DNA of 34,937 nt from Bacillota bacterium (GTDB taxonomy: Bacteria > Bacillota > Desulfitobacteriia > Desulfitobacteriales > JAJXUE01). This document shows, in pieces, positions 14,045-21,609 of the stretch; position 1 is the stretch's first letter, and every line of letters begins with the position of its first letter. The DNA is taken from NCBI GenBank assembly GCA_021811155.1, contig JAJZPO010000025.1:1-34937 (forward strand), in the 5' to 3' direction. The notes under the pieces are model-generated. The model was not told the origin of the DNA. It searched no databases and saw only the letters and a program-made list of their open reading frames with translations. The translations under genes were made by a program, and so were the position numbers.

Positions 14045-16378
14045 ATGAAATATCTTTTCCAAGCAGGTTTTCCGTTAATCTGTGCACTGGTTGGCAGAGG
14101 TGATGTCATTTTGGATTTGGCGGTAAATGATTTGGCCAGGGAGATTCTGGCCAAGCGGGGAATCAGCGGGGAGGATGAGGTGCGGGCTTTTCTAGACCCG
14201 GCTTGTTATACGCCCACCCGCCCCTGGGAACTGCCCGGCATGAGGGAAACAGTTGAATTGGTGCTCGAGGCAGTTGGCAGAGGTGAGAAAATCTGCGTCT
14301 ATGGGGATTACGACGCTGATGGGGTTACCTCAACCGCCCTGCTGGTTTCCTTGCTGCGCCGCCTGGGGGCGGATGTGCAGTACCATGTGCCGGACCGGTT
14401 CCACGAGGGGTACGGAATGAACTCGGGAGTGGTACGGGAACTTGCTTCGAGCAGGGTAGGGCTGATCTTGACCTGTGACTGCGGCATTTCCAATCTGCAG
14501 GAAGTGGCCCTGGCCAAAGAATTGGGGTTGAAGGTCCTGATTACTGACCATCACCTCCTGCCGCCTGAGCTTCCCGCGGCGGATGCTATAGTCAATCCCC
14601 AGTTCCTGCCCCCGGGGCACCGGGCCAGACAGCTGTCCGGGGCAGGGGTGGCTTATATGCTGGCCAGTGCCGTGCTGGAACGGACGGGGCGGGCAGGGGA
14701 AGAGAGAGAATTCCTGGACCTGACCGCCCTGTCGATTGTGGCCGATGTTGTTCCACTACTGGGGGAAAACCGCTACCTGCTGCAATTGGGCTTGAAATCC
14801 CTGCGCAGGTGCTCCAGGCCAGGCCTCAAGGCTTTGTGCGCTGCGGCCGGGATTATCCCTGATGAGCTGAGCGAAGAAGACATAGCTTTCCAACTTGCGC
14901 CCAGACTGAATTCCGCCGGCAGGATTGCTTCCGCCGGCCTGGGCCTGGAACTCCTCCTGGCGGCGGACAGCAGTCAGGAGGGGGAACTGGCGGCGGAATT
15001 GGACAGGCTCAACCAGCAGCGTAAAGCCCTAGGGGATGACATGCTGCGCGAGGCCCAGGGGATGTTGAGCCAAACCTATGGCGCAAAACCTATTGTGCTT
15101 TACCAGCCTCACTGGCACCATGGGGTAATGGGGATTGTCGCCGGGCGGCTGGCCGAGCTGTACCAGGTACCTGCTTTGCTGATGAGTTTGAAGGAAGACG
15201 GTGTTACGGTTACGGGATCAGCCCGCTCAGCAGCTGGGGTACATGTTTTTAATGTGCTCAAGGGGTGCGGCCGGTATCTGGACAGGTTTGGCGGGCACGC
15301 CGGCGCCGCAGGTTTTTCCCTGGTGCGCGGGCAGCTGGAGCTCTTTGTCAAAGCCATAGAGCGAGAGCTGAGCCTGGCCCTCGAGAACCGGGTAGAAGCA
15401 GGGGAAGCAGAATACGATGTGGAAACAGGCCTGGCAGCAGTGGATCAGGCTACTTGGCGCGAGCTGCAGTGTTTGGCACCCTTCGGCGAGGGAAACCCGA
15501 AACCGCGCTTTCACACCCCTGACGTGGAAATCCTGTCACAACGCGCCATGGCGGAAGAAAAACATCTGCGCCTGGTGCTGCGGCAGGGAGAGGCAGTCCA
15601 CCAGGCAGTGTGGTGGTGGGCCGGGGGACGTCAGTTGGCGAGAACTTGCCATGTTACCTATAACCTAAACATGAACCGGTGGCAGGGGCGGGAAAACCTG
15701 CAGCTGGAAATTCTGCAGCTCGCTGAACCGGATGCGGTACTGGCTGAACAGCCTCTGGCCCTGGAACTGGCGGACCTGCGCAACTGGCAGGCCATGGGCA
15801 GGGAACTGCCTGAGTTTCACAGCGCTGCCTGGTACTGGGAAGGCGGCGCGGGCAGGCCCGCATTGCCAGGCAAGGACCGCTACACCCTGCCCAGGGCTGA
15901 GACCCTGGTAATGTTGTCCCTGCCGCCCGGGATCCGGGTATGGCAGGAAGCCCTGGCCCTCACGGGAGCAGGGAAGGTGGTCCTGGCATACGGGCAGAAA
16001 GAGGGCATGTCCCTGCGGGATTTTTTGCAGCAGCTGGCAGGCCTGATTAAGCATGCTGTTTCCAGACAGGGTGGGGTGGTTGACATCAAATACCTGGCAG
16101 TCGCGACCGGCCAGCTGGAAATAACCGCAGCAGCGGGACTATCCGCTTTGAGGGACCGGGGGTTGATAAATTTTGAGTATATGGACAGGGAGCGCATAGC
16201 TGTGAGCAAGGGAGAGGGAAAGCAAGGGCAGGATTCCGAGGCCGCAGAGCTCAGGCTAAAGAGCTTGCTGGCGGAAACCAGGGCTTTTCAGCGCTACCTG
16301 CTCACCGCCCCGTCGGAAGCCCTGGGCAGGCTCCTGCAAGACGCCACGCAGGCCTACGGACGGGTAGATGTGTTCTAG
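14045..16378 (+). CDS. recJ: Single-stranded-DNA exonuclease RecJ
   Basis: This 777-residue 5'-3' single-strand DNA exonuclease serves recombination and mismatch repair. DHH-phosphoesterase motifs are visible: DYDADG at 88-93, the TCDCG segment near 143-147 and DHH at 168-170. The DHHA1 domain shows GGHAGAAG near 416-423. After the OB-fold part there is a long C-terminal extension as in Firmicute RecJ proteins. The start is uncertain: ATG 14045 has a weak site, while TTG 14111 has AGAGGTG at the right distance and is closer to where family similarity begins. Its place behind a helicase-nuclease operon fits a shared role in DNA end repair. Confidence 0.95.
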   Translation: MKYLFQAGFPLICALVGRGDVILDLAVNDLAREILAKRGISGEDEVRAFLDPACYTPTRPWELPGMRETVELVLEAVGRGEKICVYGDYDADGVTSTALLVSLLRRLGADVQYHVPDRFHEGYGMNSGVVRELASSRVGLILTCDCGISNLQEVALAKELGLKVLITDHHLLPPELPAADAIVNPQFLPPGHRARQLSGAGVAYMLASAVLERTGRAGEEREFLDLTALSIVADVVPLLGENRYLLQLGLKSLRRCSRPGLKALCAAAGIIPDELSEEDIAFQLAPRLNSAGRIASAGLGLELLLAADSSQEGELAAELDRLNQQRKALGDDMLREAQGMLSQTYGAKPIVLYQPHWHHGVMGIVAGRLAELYQVPALLMSLKEDGVTVTGSARSAAGVHVFNVLKGCGRYLDRFGGHAGAAGFSLVRGQLELFVKAIERELSLALENRVEAGEAEYDVETGLAAVDQATWRELQCLAPFGEGNPKPRFHTPDVEILSQRAMAEEKHLRLVLRQGEAVHQAVWWWAGGRQLARTCHVTYNLNMNRWQGRENLQLEILQLAEPDAVLAEQPLALELADLRNWQAMGRELPEFHSAAWYWEGGAGRPALPGKDRYTLPRAETLVMLSLPPGIRVWQEALALTGAGKVVLAYGQKEGMSLRDFLQQLAGLIKHAVSRQGGVVDIKYLAVATGQLEITAAAGLSALRDRGLINFEYMDRERIAVSKGEGKQGQDSEAAELRLKSLLAETRAFQRYLLTAPSEALGRLLQDATQAYGRVDVF

Positions 16379-16490
16379 ACCCAAGAAATCCTGTGGTCAT
16401 AATCTTTGGCAATGGGCACGGGTGAAAACAGGCTTAACGTTATATACTAGGCATGTGCTGCCTTTGCGTCCAATTTTGGAGGTGTACGGT

Positions 16491-17309
16491 TTGAATACAG
16501 AACAGATTGCTGACATGGTGTTAAGAAAGGCCGGCTTGACGGATATGCCTGCGGATTCAGGCATATTGGTGCGGGGGGAAAACTTACGCAAGGTTTTCGC
16601 CGGTATCGACATGGCTACACCTGAACTTTTGCTGGCACGGGAGATGGGGGCTGACCTGGTGCTGAGCCACCATCCTCAGGCAGGTGCGCCCGAAGTGTTC
16701 TTTTATCAGGTCATGGAGCGCCAGATCGACAAGATGGTGGAGGCGGGCATCCCGGTCAACCGGGCGCAAAAAGCATTGCGGCAGCAGGCTGGCAAGGTGG
16801 AGAGGTCCAGCCACAGTGAAAACTATGACAGGGTCGCTTCTGCCGCCAGGGTAATGAACGTGCCTTACATGAACCTGCATGTGCCGGTTGACGTGATCGC
16901 CGAAGACTTCGTGCAGTCGAGGCTCGACCAGGCTTTGGCCGGCAAGCACCGGGCAACCTTGCTGGATGTGCTGGTTGTTCTGCAGGAGATTCCCGAGTAT
17001 CAAAGAGCTCTGGCCAAGCCGGTCATCAGGGTTGGCGGAGAAAAAGATTATGCCGGCCGGGTGCTGGTGCTCATGGCCGGAGGGACCAATGGAGGAGAGC
17101 AGGTATTTAGGGCTTATTTTGAAGCCGGGATAGGGACCATTGTCTGTATGCATTTGCCGGAGGAGGTAAGAAAAGCAGTTTTGGATCAGAACATTGGCAA
17201 TGTCATTGTAGCCGGCCACATGGCCAGTGATTCCATCGGCATGAACATTGTGTGCAGCGAACTGGAAGGACTGGGGTTGGAAGTTGTGCGGATGGGTGGA
17301 ATAATTTAG
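16491..17309 (+). CDS. Nif3-like dinuclear metal protein (DUF34)
   Basis: This 272-residue member of the Nif3 / DUF34 family is often misnamed GTP cyclohydrolase type 2. The family forms toroidal hexamers with a two-metal site; its true reaction is not settled. The metal-binding SHHP motif is at residues 59-62, and a C-terminal VAGHMASDSIGMN segment provides further ligands. The TTG at 16491 is preferred because GGAGGTG at 16478-16484 is six bases upstream; the frame is open back to 16368, overlapping recJ, but the extra 41 residues look non-coding. It is followed 11 bases later by a small gene, so the two are likely co-transcribed. Confidence 0.87.
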   Translation: MNTEQIADMVLRKAGLTDMPADSGILVRGENLRKVFAGIDMATPELLLAREMGADLVLSHHPQAGAPEVFFYQVMERQIDKMVEAGIPVNRAQKALRQQAGKVERSSHSENYDRVASAARVMNVPYMNLHVPVDVIAEDFVQSRLDQALAGKHRATLLDVLVVLQEIPEYQRALAKPVIRVGGEKDYAGRVLVLMAGGTNGGEQVFRAYFEAGIGTIVCMHLPEEVRKAVLDQNIGNVIVAGHMASDSIGMNIVCSELEGLGLEVVRMGGII

Positions 17310-17320
17310 GGGATAGAAAC

Positions 17321-17722
17321 ATGTGGTTGAACATTGTTCTGTTTTGGGGGTTTGCGCTTGGCATCATCGCCTTGTCCCGGCGCTTGGGCCGACCCTTGAG
17401 CGAGTATTACTGGGATCCCTTTATGGGCCTGGTGGGTCCTATGCCGGAGGTGCAGCGGCGGGTATTTTTTGCGCTGCGCCAGGCCGGCTACTGGCCTCTG
17501 GTGAATTACCGCCTTGACAGGTACAGACTTGATTTCTTGTTGGCAACTGAAAGCGAAACCTTGGGCATAGTCAGCGCAAACGCCAAGTTCGTACCCTGGA
17601 GGCTGCAAAGCCAGATGCAGGTAAAAGGCTGGCGGCTGATGTGGGTGGATTGGATGGAATCAGGCTTCGACCACGAGAACTGGATAATCCAACTGAGGCG
17701 AAACTTCCCGCCTCATAAGTGA
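17321..17722 (+). CDS. Hypothetical protein with N-terminal membrane helix
   Basis: I do not recognise this 133-residue protein. Residues 3-19 are hydrophobic and could form one membrane anchor; the rest is rich in Arg, Trp and Tyr (for example GYWPLVNYRLDRYRLDFLL and KGWRLMWVDWMESG) and looks like a small folded alpha/beta domain. An AGGGGAT site precedes the ATG. It closes the plus-strand run from the helicase-nuclease operon through recJ and the Nif3-like gene. No function is proposed. Confidence 0.75.
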   Translation: MWLNIVLFWGFALGIIALSRRLGRPLSEYYWDPFMGLVGPMPEVQRRVFFALRQAGYWPLVNYRLDRYRLDFLLATESETLGIVSANAKFVPWRLQSQMQVKGWRLMWVDWMESGFDHENWIIQLRRNFPPHK

Positions 17723-17744
17723 GCCTTCTCCCGCTCTGGATGGG

Positions 17745-17787
17745 GCAAAAAAAATAGGCTTAAAACCGGAGAACAGGTTTTAAGCCT
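17745..17787 (-). terminator. Terminator of the rhodanese operon
   Basis: AGGCTTAAAACC (17756-17767) and GGTTTTAAGCCT (17776-17787) form a 12-base perfect stem. Read on the minus strand it is followed by a run of eight T residues, so it ends minus-strand transcription. On the plus strand it may also act weakly behind the hypothetical gene. Confidence 0.88.
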
Positions 17788-17833
17788 GGGGTTCTGTTTC
17801 TATGTGCCTGATTAAGAGCGGAGTGTTTTGATT

Positions 17834-18220
17834 CTACTTGGTCACCGGGCCCTGCCAGGCTTCCATCCCGCCGGCCACGCTGGACACTTTCTTATAGCCC
17901 TTTTCCAACAGGAACTGGGCTGCCTGCTGGCTGGTGCTGCCCGAGTAGCAAACCAAAACGATTTTGTCATCCGGTTTTAGCTGCTGGTATTTCTCTTGAA
18001 AGCTGGAAAAAGGGAGATTGATTGCCCCGGCTATGTGGCCGCGCTGGTAGGTGTCTGCCTCCCTGATATCCACCAGGGTAAACTTTTCACTGGAATTGAG
18101 CATCTTCTGCAAGTCTGAAGCCTTAACGGTCTCAAAGCTGTAGCTGCTCATACAGCCGCTGAGTGCCAGTGCCAGGACCAGGAGCACAAAGAATAAAGAA
18201 ACTCGGCGTATGTTTTTCAT
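17834..18220 (-). CDS. Rhodanese-like lipoprotein
   Basis: This 128-residue protein is a single-domain rhodanese (sulfurtransferase) anchored outside the membrane. It has a lipoprotein signal: positive start KNIRR, hydrophobic stretch, and lipobox LSGC with C23. The rhodanese domain follows, with VDIREADTYQRGHIAGAINLPF near 50-71 and the active-site loop CYSGSTS with catalytic C91. Such proteins carry sulfane sulfur or related chalcogens. The ATG at 18220 has GGGAGGG upstream. It lies 11 bases behind the candidate selenoprotein and ends at a strong terminator, so the two form one operon. Together they suggest extracytoplasmic handling of sulfur, selenium or a thiophilic metal. Confidence 0.92.
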   Translation of the reverse strand: MKNIRRVSLFFVLLVLALALSGCMSSYSFETVKASDLQKMLNSSEKFTLVDIREADTYQRGHIAGAINLPFSSFQEKYQQLKPDDKIVLVCYSGSTSQQAAQFLLEKGYKKVSSVAGGMEAWQGPVTK

Positions 18221-18231
18221 AAGTCCCTCCC

Positions 18232-18606
18232 CTAGATGATAGCTCTGATTTTGAGAACATAAATAATTACCCCTATGTTCACCACGGTGGAAAACCAAAG
18301 CAGGACTTTTTGGAACTTGCTTACCCTATGAGCTTTGTACTGGGCGTAGTGGGCATAGCCGAGAACTAGAACACTGCCTGCCAGAATGTAGTACTGGTAT
18401 TTGGCGAAGAATGCCAGGGCTGAAATGGTCGAAGCCGCAGACAACCCGAGTCCGCTCAAACTGAGCGGCACCAACAGCAAAGGAGCTGTTCAACTGGCGC
18501 AGGCAAAGGTGGAGGCTAGCAACGACAGGACATTGGCAATTTTGTTCTTTTTGGCGCTGCGTTCTGACAGAACCTGTTTGGCGCTGAACTCCAAAGGTTG
18601 CTTCAT
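18232..18606 (-). CDS. Candidate selenoprotein, MerT-like membrane protein
   Basis: An ATG at 18606 with a GGGGGG site opens a frame interrupted by one TGA at 18490-18492 (codon 39) and otherwise open to 18232. Read through, it gives a 124-residue protein with three hydrophobic helices (about 23-55, 65-85 and 100-120). The TGA sits in FACAS-U-TAPLLLVPLSLSG. This resembles the first helix of mercuric transporter MerT, where a cysteine pair binds the metal; the second helix segment YYILAGSVLVLGYAHY also resembles MerT. A strong hairpin with a GUU loop starts 21 bases after the TGA, as in bacterial SECIS elements. Gene callers would report only the part after the TGA (about residues 43-124). A pseudogene or sequencing error is the alternative. 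Confidence 0.7.
18452..18492 (-). promoter_or_regulatory. Candidate bacterial SECIS after TGA codon
   Basis: On the minus strand the TGA (18492-18490) is followed by 21 bases and then CCGCTCA-GTT-TGAGCGG (18468-18452), a seven-base perfect stem. The apical loop begins with GU and lies 28 bases after the TGA, within the usual 16-37 base range. This is what SelB needs to insert selenocysteine. An additional weaker CAGC/GCTG pairing lies between the TGA and this stem. Confidence 0.6.
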
Positions 18607-18647
18607 GATATACCCCCCCTACGTACGTGGCAGATTTAACTAAATGT

Positions 18648-18676
18648 AGTTTACTATAAGGGTTTGTCCGCGTCAA
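18648..18676 (-). promoter_or_regulatory. Promoter of selenoprotein-rhodanese operon
   Basis: On the minus strand TTGACG (18676-18671) and TAAACT (18653-18648) are 17 bases apart. The -10 region overlaps an imperfect palindrome (roughly TAACTAA and TAGTTTA, 18638-18654), a possible operator. The 343 bases between the two divergent genes otherwise contain only the promoter on the other strand. Confidence 0.5.
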
Positions 18677-18788
18677 TTAATTCGCATAAAGTTCACATAA
18701 ATATCACGGGTTAATCACAAGCATGCTGTAACCTGATAAATGTCAACTGATGCCTCGTAAAATATCATCTGCTTAAGTTTTTGGTTGC

Positions 18789-18817
18789 TTGACTGCATCC
18801 CGGTTTACCGCTATTCT
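18789..18817 (+). promoter_or_regulatory. Sigma-A promoter for TPR gene
   Basis: TTGACT (18789-18794) and TATTCT (18812-18817) are separated by 17 bases. Just downstream, TAGTGAAA (18821-18828) and TTTCACTA (18855-18862) form an inverted repeat in the untranslated leader. Confidence 0.6.
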
Positions 18818-18949
18818 ATTTAGTGAAACTCCCTAAACCTTGAATAATTATTTTTTTCACTAGCGGACCAGGTTGGTGTGGTTTGCGGGAAATGTCCAGC
18901 AGGCAAAGCGAACGGATTTTTTCTATCGGTCAAGGGAGGTGATTATTTC

Positions 18950-19591
18950 ATGGCTAACAAATTTAAAAAGGTCACCAAACAGGGATCTGCCAGAAAGCGC
19001 CAGGACGACACAACCCTGCGCACAGTCCTCGGGTTGGCTGCAGTGGCAATTGTGGCGCTGATAGTATTTTTTGTTTATGACAGCGGCAGTTCCCAGCCGC
19101 CTTCCTCCCAGGCTCCAGCCCAGCAGTCCCAGGATGTGGCAGCAAGACAGCAGGCCGTTCAGAGTGCCGAGCAGGCCGCCCAGGCCAATCCTGGCGATTT
19201 TAACTCCCAGGTGACACTGGGTAATGCGTATTATGATTTGGCGGGTGCCTACCGGGATGCAAAGGATGACGCCAACACCTCAGCCAATTTCGCTAAAGCA
19301 GTTACGGCTTACCAGAAAGCGCTGGCCATTAAGTTTGATATCGGAGCGCAAACCGACATGGCTACCGCTGCCTTCTACAGCAACCAGCCGGATGTGGCCG
19401 ACGCCGGGTATAAAAAGGCCATCGCGCAGCAGCCTGATTACTGGAACGCCCGCCTCAACTATGGGATTTTCCTGGAAAATGCCAAGGGTGATAAGGCGGG
19501 AGCCAAAGAACAATTTCAATATGTAGTTAATAACTGCAAAGACTCAGCAACAGTCCAGAAAGCTCAGGGACTCTTGCAGAATGTACAATAA
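18950..19591 (+). CDS. Membrane-anchored TPR protein
   Basis: This 213-residue protein has a basic N-terminus, one membrane helix (about residues 25-43), a flexible Ser/Pro/Gln linker (about 46-65) and then tetratricopeptide-like helical repeats. Repeat-like segments are NPGDFNSQVTLGNAYYDLAGAY near 81-102, TAYQKALAIKFDIGAQTDMA near 120-139, and DYWNARLNYGIFLENA near 163-178. It probably acts as a protein-binding scaffold on the outer face of the membrane. ATG 18950 has GGGAGGTGAT seven bases upstream. It is a single gene with its own promoter and terminators. No partner can be named. Confidence 0.83.
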   Translation: MANKFKKVTKQGSARKRQDDTTLRTVLGLAAVAIVALIVFFVYDSGSSQPPSSQAPAQQSQDVAARQQAVQSAEQAAQANPGDFNSQVTLGNAYYDLAGAYRDAKDDANTSANFAKAVTAYQKALAIKFDIGAQTDMATAAFYSNQPDVADAGYKKAIAQQPDYWNARLNYGIFLENAKGDKAGAKEQFQYVVNNCKDSATVQKAQGLLQNVQ

Positions 19592-19597
19592 ATTTGA

Positions 19598-19626
19598 GAA
19601 TAACGCCCGTGACAAGGGCGTTATTC
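19598..19626 (+). terminator. Hairpin after TPR gene
   Basis: GAATAACGCCC (19598-19608) pairs perfectly with GGGCGTTATTC (19616-19626). Only a weak T-rich tail follows, but it lies six bases after the stop codon and pairs with a second terminator. Confidence 0.7.
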
Positions 19627-19633
19627 TTGTACC

Positions 19634-19659
19634 ATGCCGGGGTTATCACGGCATTTTTT
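19634..19659 (+). terminator. Second terminator after TPR gene
   Basis: ATGCCG (19634-19639) pairs with CGGCAT (19649-19654) and runs into six T residues. Confidence 0.75.
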
Positions 19660-19749
19660 CCGGAAGTTTTTACTCACCGGCAGGAGTATTGCTGCTTTGG
19701 GCGAATAATCCTAGCAAAATTCAATTGTCAAATGGGAGGACCATACGTT

Positions 19750-20199
19750 ATGGCCAGGATAGGTATTCTGACCTGTTGGAATGCGACGCAGGAATTGGAC
19801 TGTGCTTCCGCTTCCTGTCTGCGCGACTTGCGCAAAAGGCTGGGAGAGTTTAACCGTTACCCCAAAGATGAAAAACTGGAGTTGATCGGCATCATCAGCT
19901 GCGCGGGCTGCCCGACTGTCGCGGCGCCGGAGAAAATCCTGCGCAAGGTCAGGGCCCTGGCTGAAATCGGTCTTGATTCCATCCATTTGACTTTTTGCAT
20001 GGTAACACTCTGCCCCTTCCAGAAAAAGTACGTGGAAATCATTCAGGAGGCCTATCCCAATGTCAATGTGGTGTATGGAACGCACCAGGCCTATGTTTCC
20101 ACGGAAACCTACCAGGAGGAAGTTAAGGAACTCCTCTGCGCCCCCCATAAGGCCATGACCGACGTGATCCTGGAACGCCCGAGACCAAAGCGAAGCTAA
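19750..20199 (+). CDS. CGGC-type cysteine-rich protein, second copy
   Basis: This 149-residue protein is a close paralog of the one at 218-646. Cysteines 9, 18, 23, 51, 54, 83, 88 and 130 all align with those of the first copy. The signature here is CAGCPT at 51-56. Shared stretches include LRKR, DEK, LIGII and GTH. This copy has the higher GC of the surrounding genes and a longer charged tail (ERPRPKRS), so it looks like the resident gene. ATG 19750 with GGGAGG about ten bases upstream is chosen; the frame is open to 19594 through the terminators of the TPR gene, which cannot be coding. Function of the family is unknown; metal or redox chemistry is likely. Confidence 0.87.
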   Translation: MARIGILTCWNATQELDCASASCLRDLRKRLGEFNRYPKDEKLELIGIISCAGCPTVAAPEKILRKVRALAEIGLDSIHLTFCMVTLCPFQKKYVEIIQEAYPNVNVVYGTHQAYVSTETYQEEVKELLCAPHKAMTDVILERPRPKRS

Positions 20200-20267
20200 A
20201 TCTTTTGCCTGGGTTTGAAAAGTAGTCCAATCTGGTGTAGAATTAAGGCTGAAAAATTGAACACGCT

Positions 20268-20371
20268 AATCTCCGAGCCCTAAGGTCTAAACCATTGCGG
20301 CATGACCTTCCGGCCGGTCCGGGTACAGGAGGAAACGACTGTGCCTCCACGTAATTTTTGGAAAGGAGATT
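20268..20371 (+). ncRNA. Probable molybdenum cofactor riboswitch
   Basis: The closing stem is AATCTCC (20268-20274) with GGAGATT (20365-20371). Inside lie AAGGTC/GACCTT (20282-20287 with 20304-20309) and GGAGG/CCTCC (20328-20332 with 20344-20348). The TCTCCGAGCC start and the GGAAAGGAG end resemble the Moco RNA motif. It lies upstream of molybdopterin genes, as this riboswitch class does. A covariance-model search was not possible here. Confidence 0.65.
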
Positions 20372-20393
20372 GACAGCAGCGGGCAGTATCTGC

Positions 20394-20431
20394 GGCCTGC
20401 GCTTGTTTGCTTTTCCAAACACGCGCGGGCC
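20394..20431 (+). terminator. Hairpin 1 of Moco leader, terminator-like
   Basis: GGCC...TTGTTTG pairs with CAAACA...GGCC across a six-base loop, followed by ATTAATTTT. It could be the switching terminator of the riboswitch. Confidence 0.5.
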
Positions 20432-20453
20432 ATTAATTTTACCTCAGGAAAGT

Positions 20454-20482
20454 ATATACTCGGCAACTTTTGCCGAGTATAT
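20454..20482 (+). repeat. Hairpin 2 of Moco leader
   Basis: ATATACTCGGCAA (20454-20466) and TTGCCGAGTATAT (20470-20482) form a perfect 13-base stem with a three-base loop. No T-tract follows. Confidence 0.6.
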
Positions 20483-20496
20483 CGAACACGGGCACT

Positions 20497-20534
20497 GAAA
20501 TGCGCGCGCTGAGGAAAAACGAAGCGCGCATTTC
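20497..20534 (+). repeat. Hairpin 3 of Moco leader
   Basis: GAAATGCGCGC (20497-20507) and GCGCGCATTTC (20524-20534) form a perfect 11-base stem with a 16-base loop. It ends 28 bases before the start codon and could influence ribosome access. Confidence 0.6.
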
Positions 20535-20562
20535 TTGTTGCAAAGGGATTGGAGCAAACTGT

Positions 20563-21582
20563 ATGAAAAAAGTTCGCACTGAAGATGCGGTCGGTTCTGT
20601 TCTCTGCCATGACATTACCAGAATTGTTCCTGGCGAGTTTAAGGGGGTACTTTTCAAAAAAGGGCACATAGTGAGGCCGGAGGACGTGCCGGAACTGTTG
20701 AAAGTCGGCAAAGAGCACCTCTACGTCTGGGAACAAAGGGAAGGGCTCCTGCACGAAAACGATGCTGCGTATCGCCTGGCCCAGGCCGTAGCCGGCCCTA
20801 ACATCAAGTTCGGGGATGTGCATGAAGGGAGGATAAACCTCCAGGCCGCCGTGGGCGGGCTCCTGAAAGTGGACAGAAAACTTGTCAGCGAGATCAATTC
20901 CATTGAGCTGATTGTCTTGGCCACCCGGCATAATAACAGTTTGCTGCAGGAGGGAGATGTCCTGTCCGGGACCCGGGTGGTGCCGTTGGTGGTTGAAGAG
21001 GAGCGCGTCAGGGCTGTGGAAGAGATCTGCCGCGGCCGATCAGTGTTGGAGGTTAAACCGCTGCGCAAACTAAAAGTTGGGTTGGTCATCACCGGCAGTG
21101 AAGTGTTCCACGGACGGATAAAAGATGCCTTCGGACCTGTCTTGATTAACAAGTTTGAGACACTGGGTTCAGAAGTTGCCGGGAAGGTGTATGTGCCGGA
21201 CGACTTGGAGCAGATTGCCGCAGCGGTAAAGTCCTGGTTGGAGCAGGGAGTGGACATGATTGCAGTCAGCGGCGGCATGTCCGTTGATCCCGATGACCTG
21301 ACCCCTGGCGCAATCAAGGCTGCAGGTGCGGAAATCGTCGAGTATGGGGCCCCGGTGCTGCCCGGTTCCATGTTTTTGCTGGGATATTTTGGTCCGGTGC
21401 CGGTGGTGGGTTTGCCTGGTTGCGTGATGTACTCCAAAGCTACAGTTTTCGACTTGTTGCTTCCTCGCATCCTGGCAGGAGAACGCATCACCAGGGAGGA
21501 TTTTGTAGAGCTGGGTTACGGGGGACTTTGTCTTGGCTGCTCCGAGTGCAAGTACCCGGTTTGTCCTTTTGGCAAAGCGTAA
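20563..21582 (+). CDS. Molybdopterin-binding protein (MoeA/MogA-like)
   Basis: This 339-residue protein has a C-terminal half with the MoCF/MogA-type molybdopterin-binding fold: VGLVITGSEVFHGRIKDAF, then AVSGGMSVDPDDLTPGAI and VVGLPGCVMYSKATVFD. The N-terminal half is of the kind found in stand-alone molybdopterin-binding proteins of anaerobes and not a full MoeA. The last residues carry four cysteines, C323, C326, C329 and C334, in CLGCSECKYPVC, which could bind a metal or Fe-S cluster. ATG 20563 follows TTGGAG by about nine bases. The long leader with a probable Moco riboswitch suggests control by cofactor level. It is followed by moeA. Confidence 0.85.
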   Translation: MKKVRTEDAVGSVLCHDITRIVPGEFKGVLFKKGHIVRPEDVPELLKVGKEHLYVWEQREGLLHENDAAYRLAQAVAGPNIKFGDVHEGRINLQAAVGGLLKVDRKLVSEINSIELIVLATRHNNSLLQEGDVLSGTRVVPLVVEEERVRAVEEICRGRSVLEVKPLRKLKVGLVITGSEVFHGRIKDAFGPVLINKFETLGSEVAGKVYVPDDLEQIAAAVKSWLEQGVDMIAVSGGMSVDPDDLTPGAIKAAGAEIVEYGAPVLPGSMFLLGYFGPVPVVGLPGCVMYSKATVFDLLLPRILAGERITREDFVELGYGGLCLGCSECKYPVCPFGKA

Positions 21583-21609
21583 AGATGAAAGGTAGATAAG
21601 GTTTCATAT

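Noticed and set aside
18232-18480. The 82-residue C-terminal part as a complete gene
   Set aside because: It lacks a start codon with a ribosome site at the right place and begins in the middle of the first membrane helix; reading through the TGA explains it better.
18326-18676. Minus-strand ORF of 116 residues in another frame over the selenoprotein
   Set aside because: It has no hydrophobic segments or family pattern, whereas the frame with the TGA gives a coherent membrane protein.
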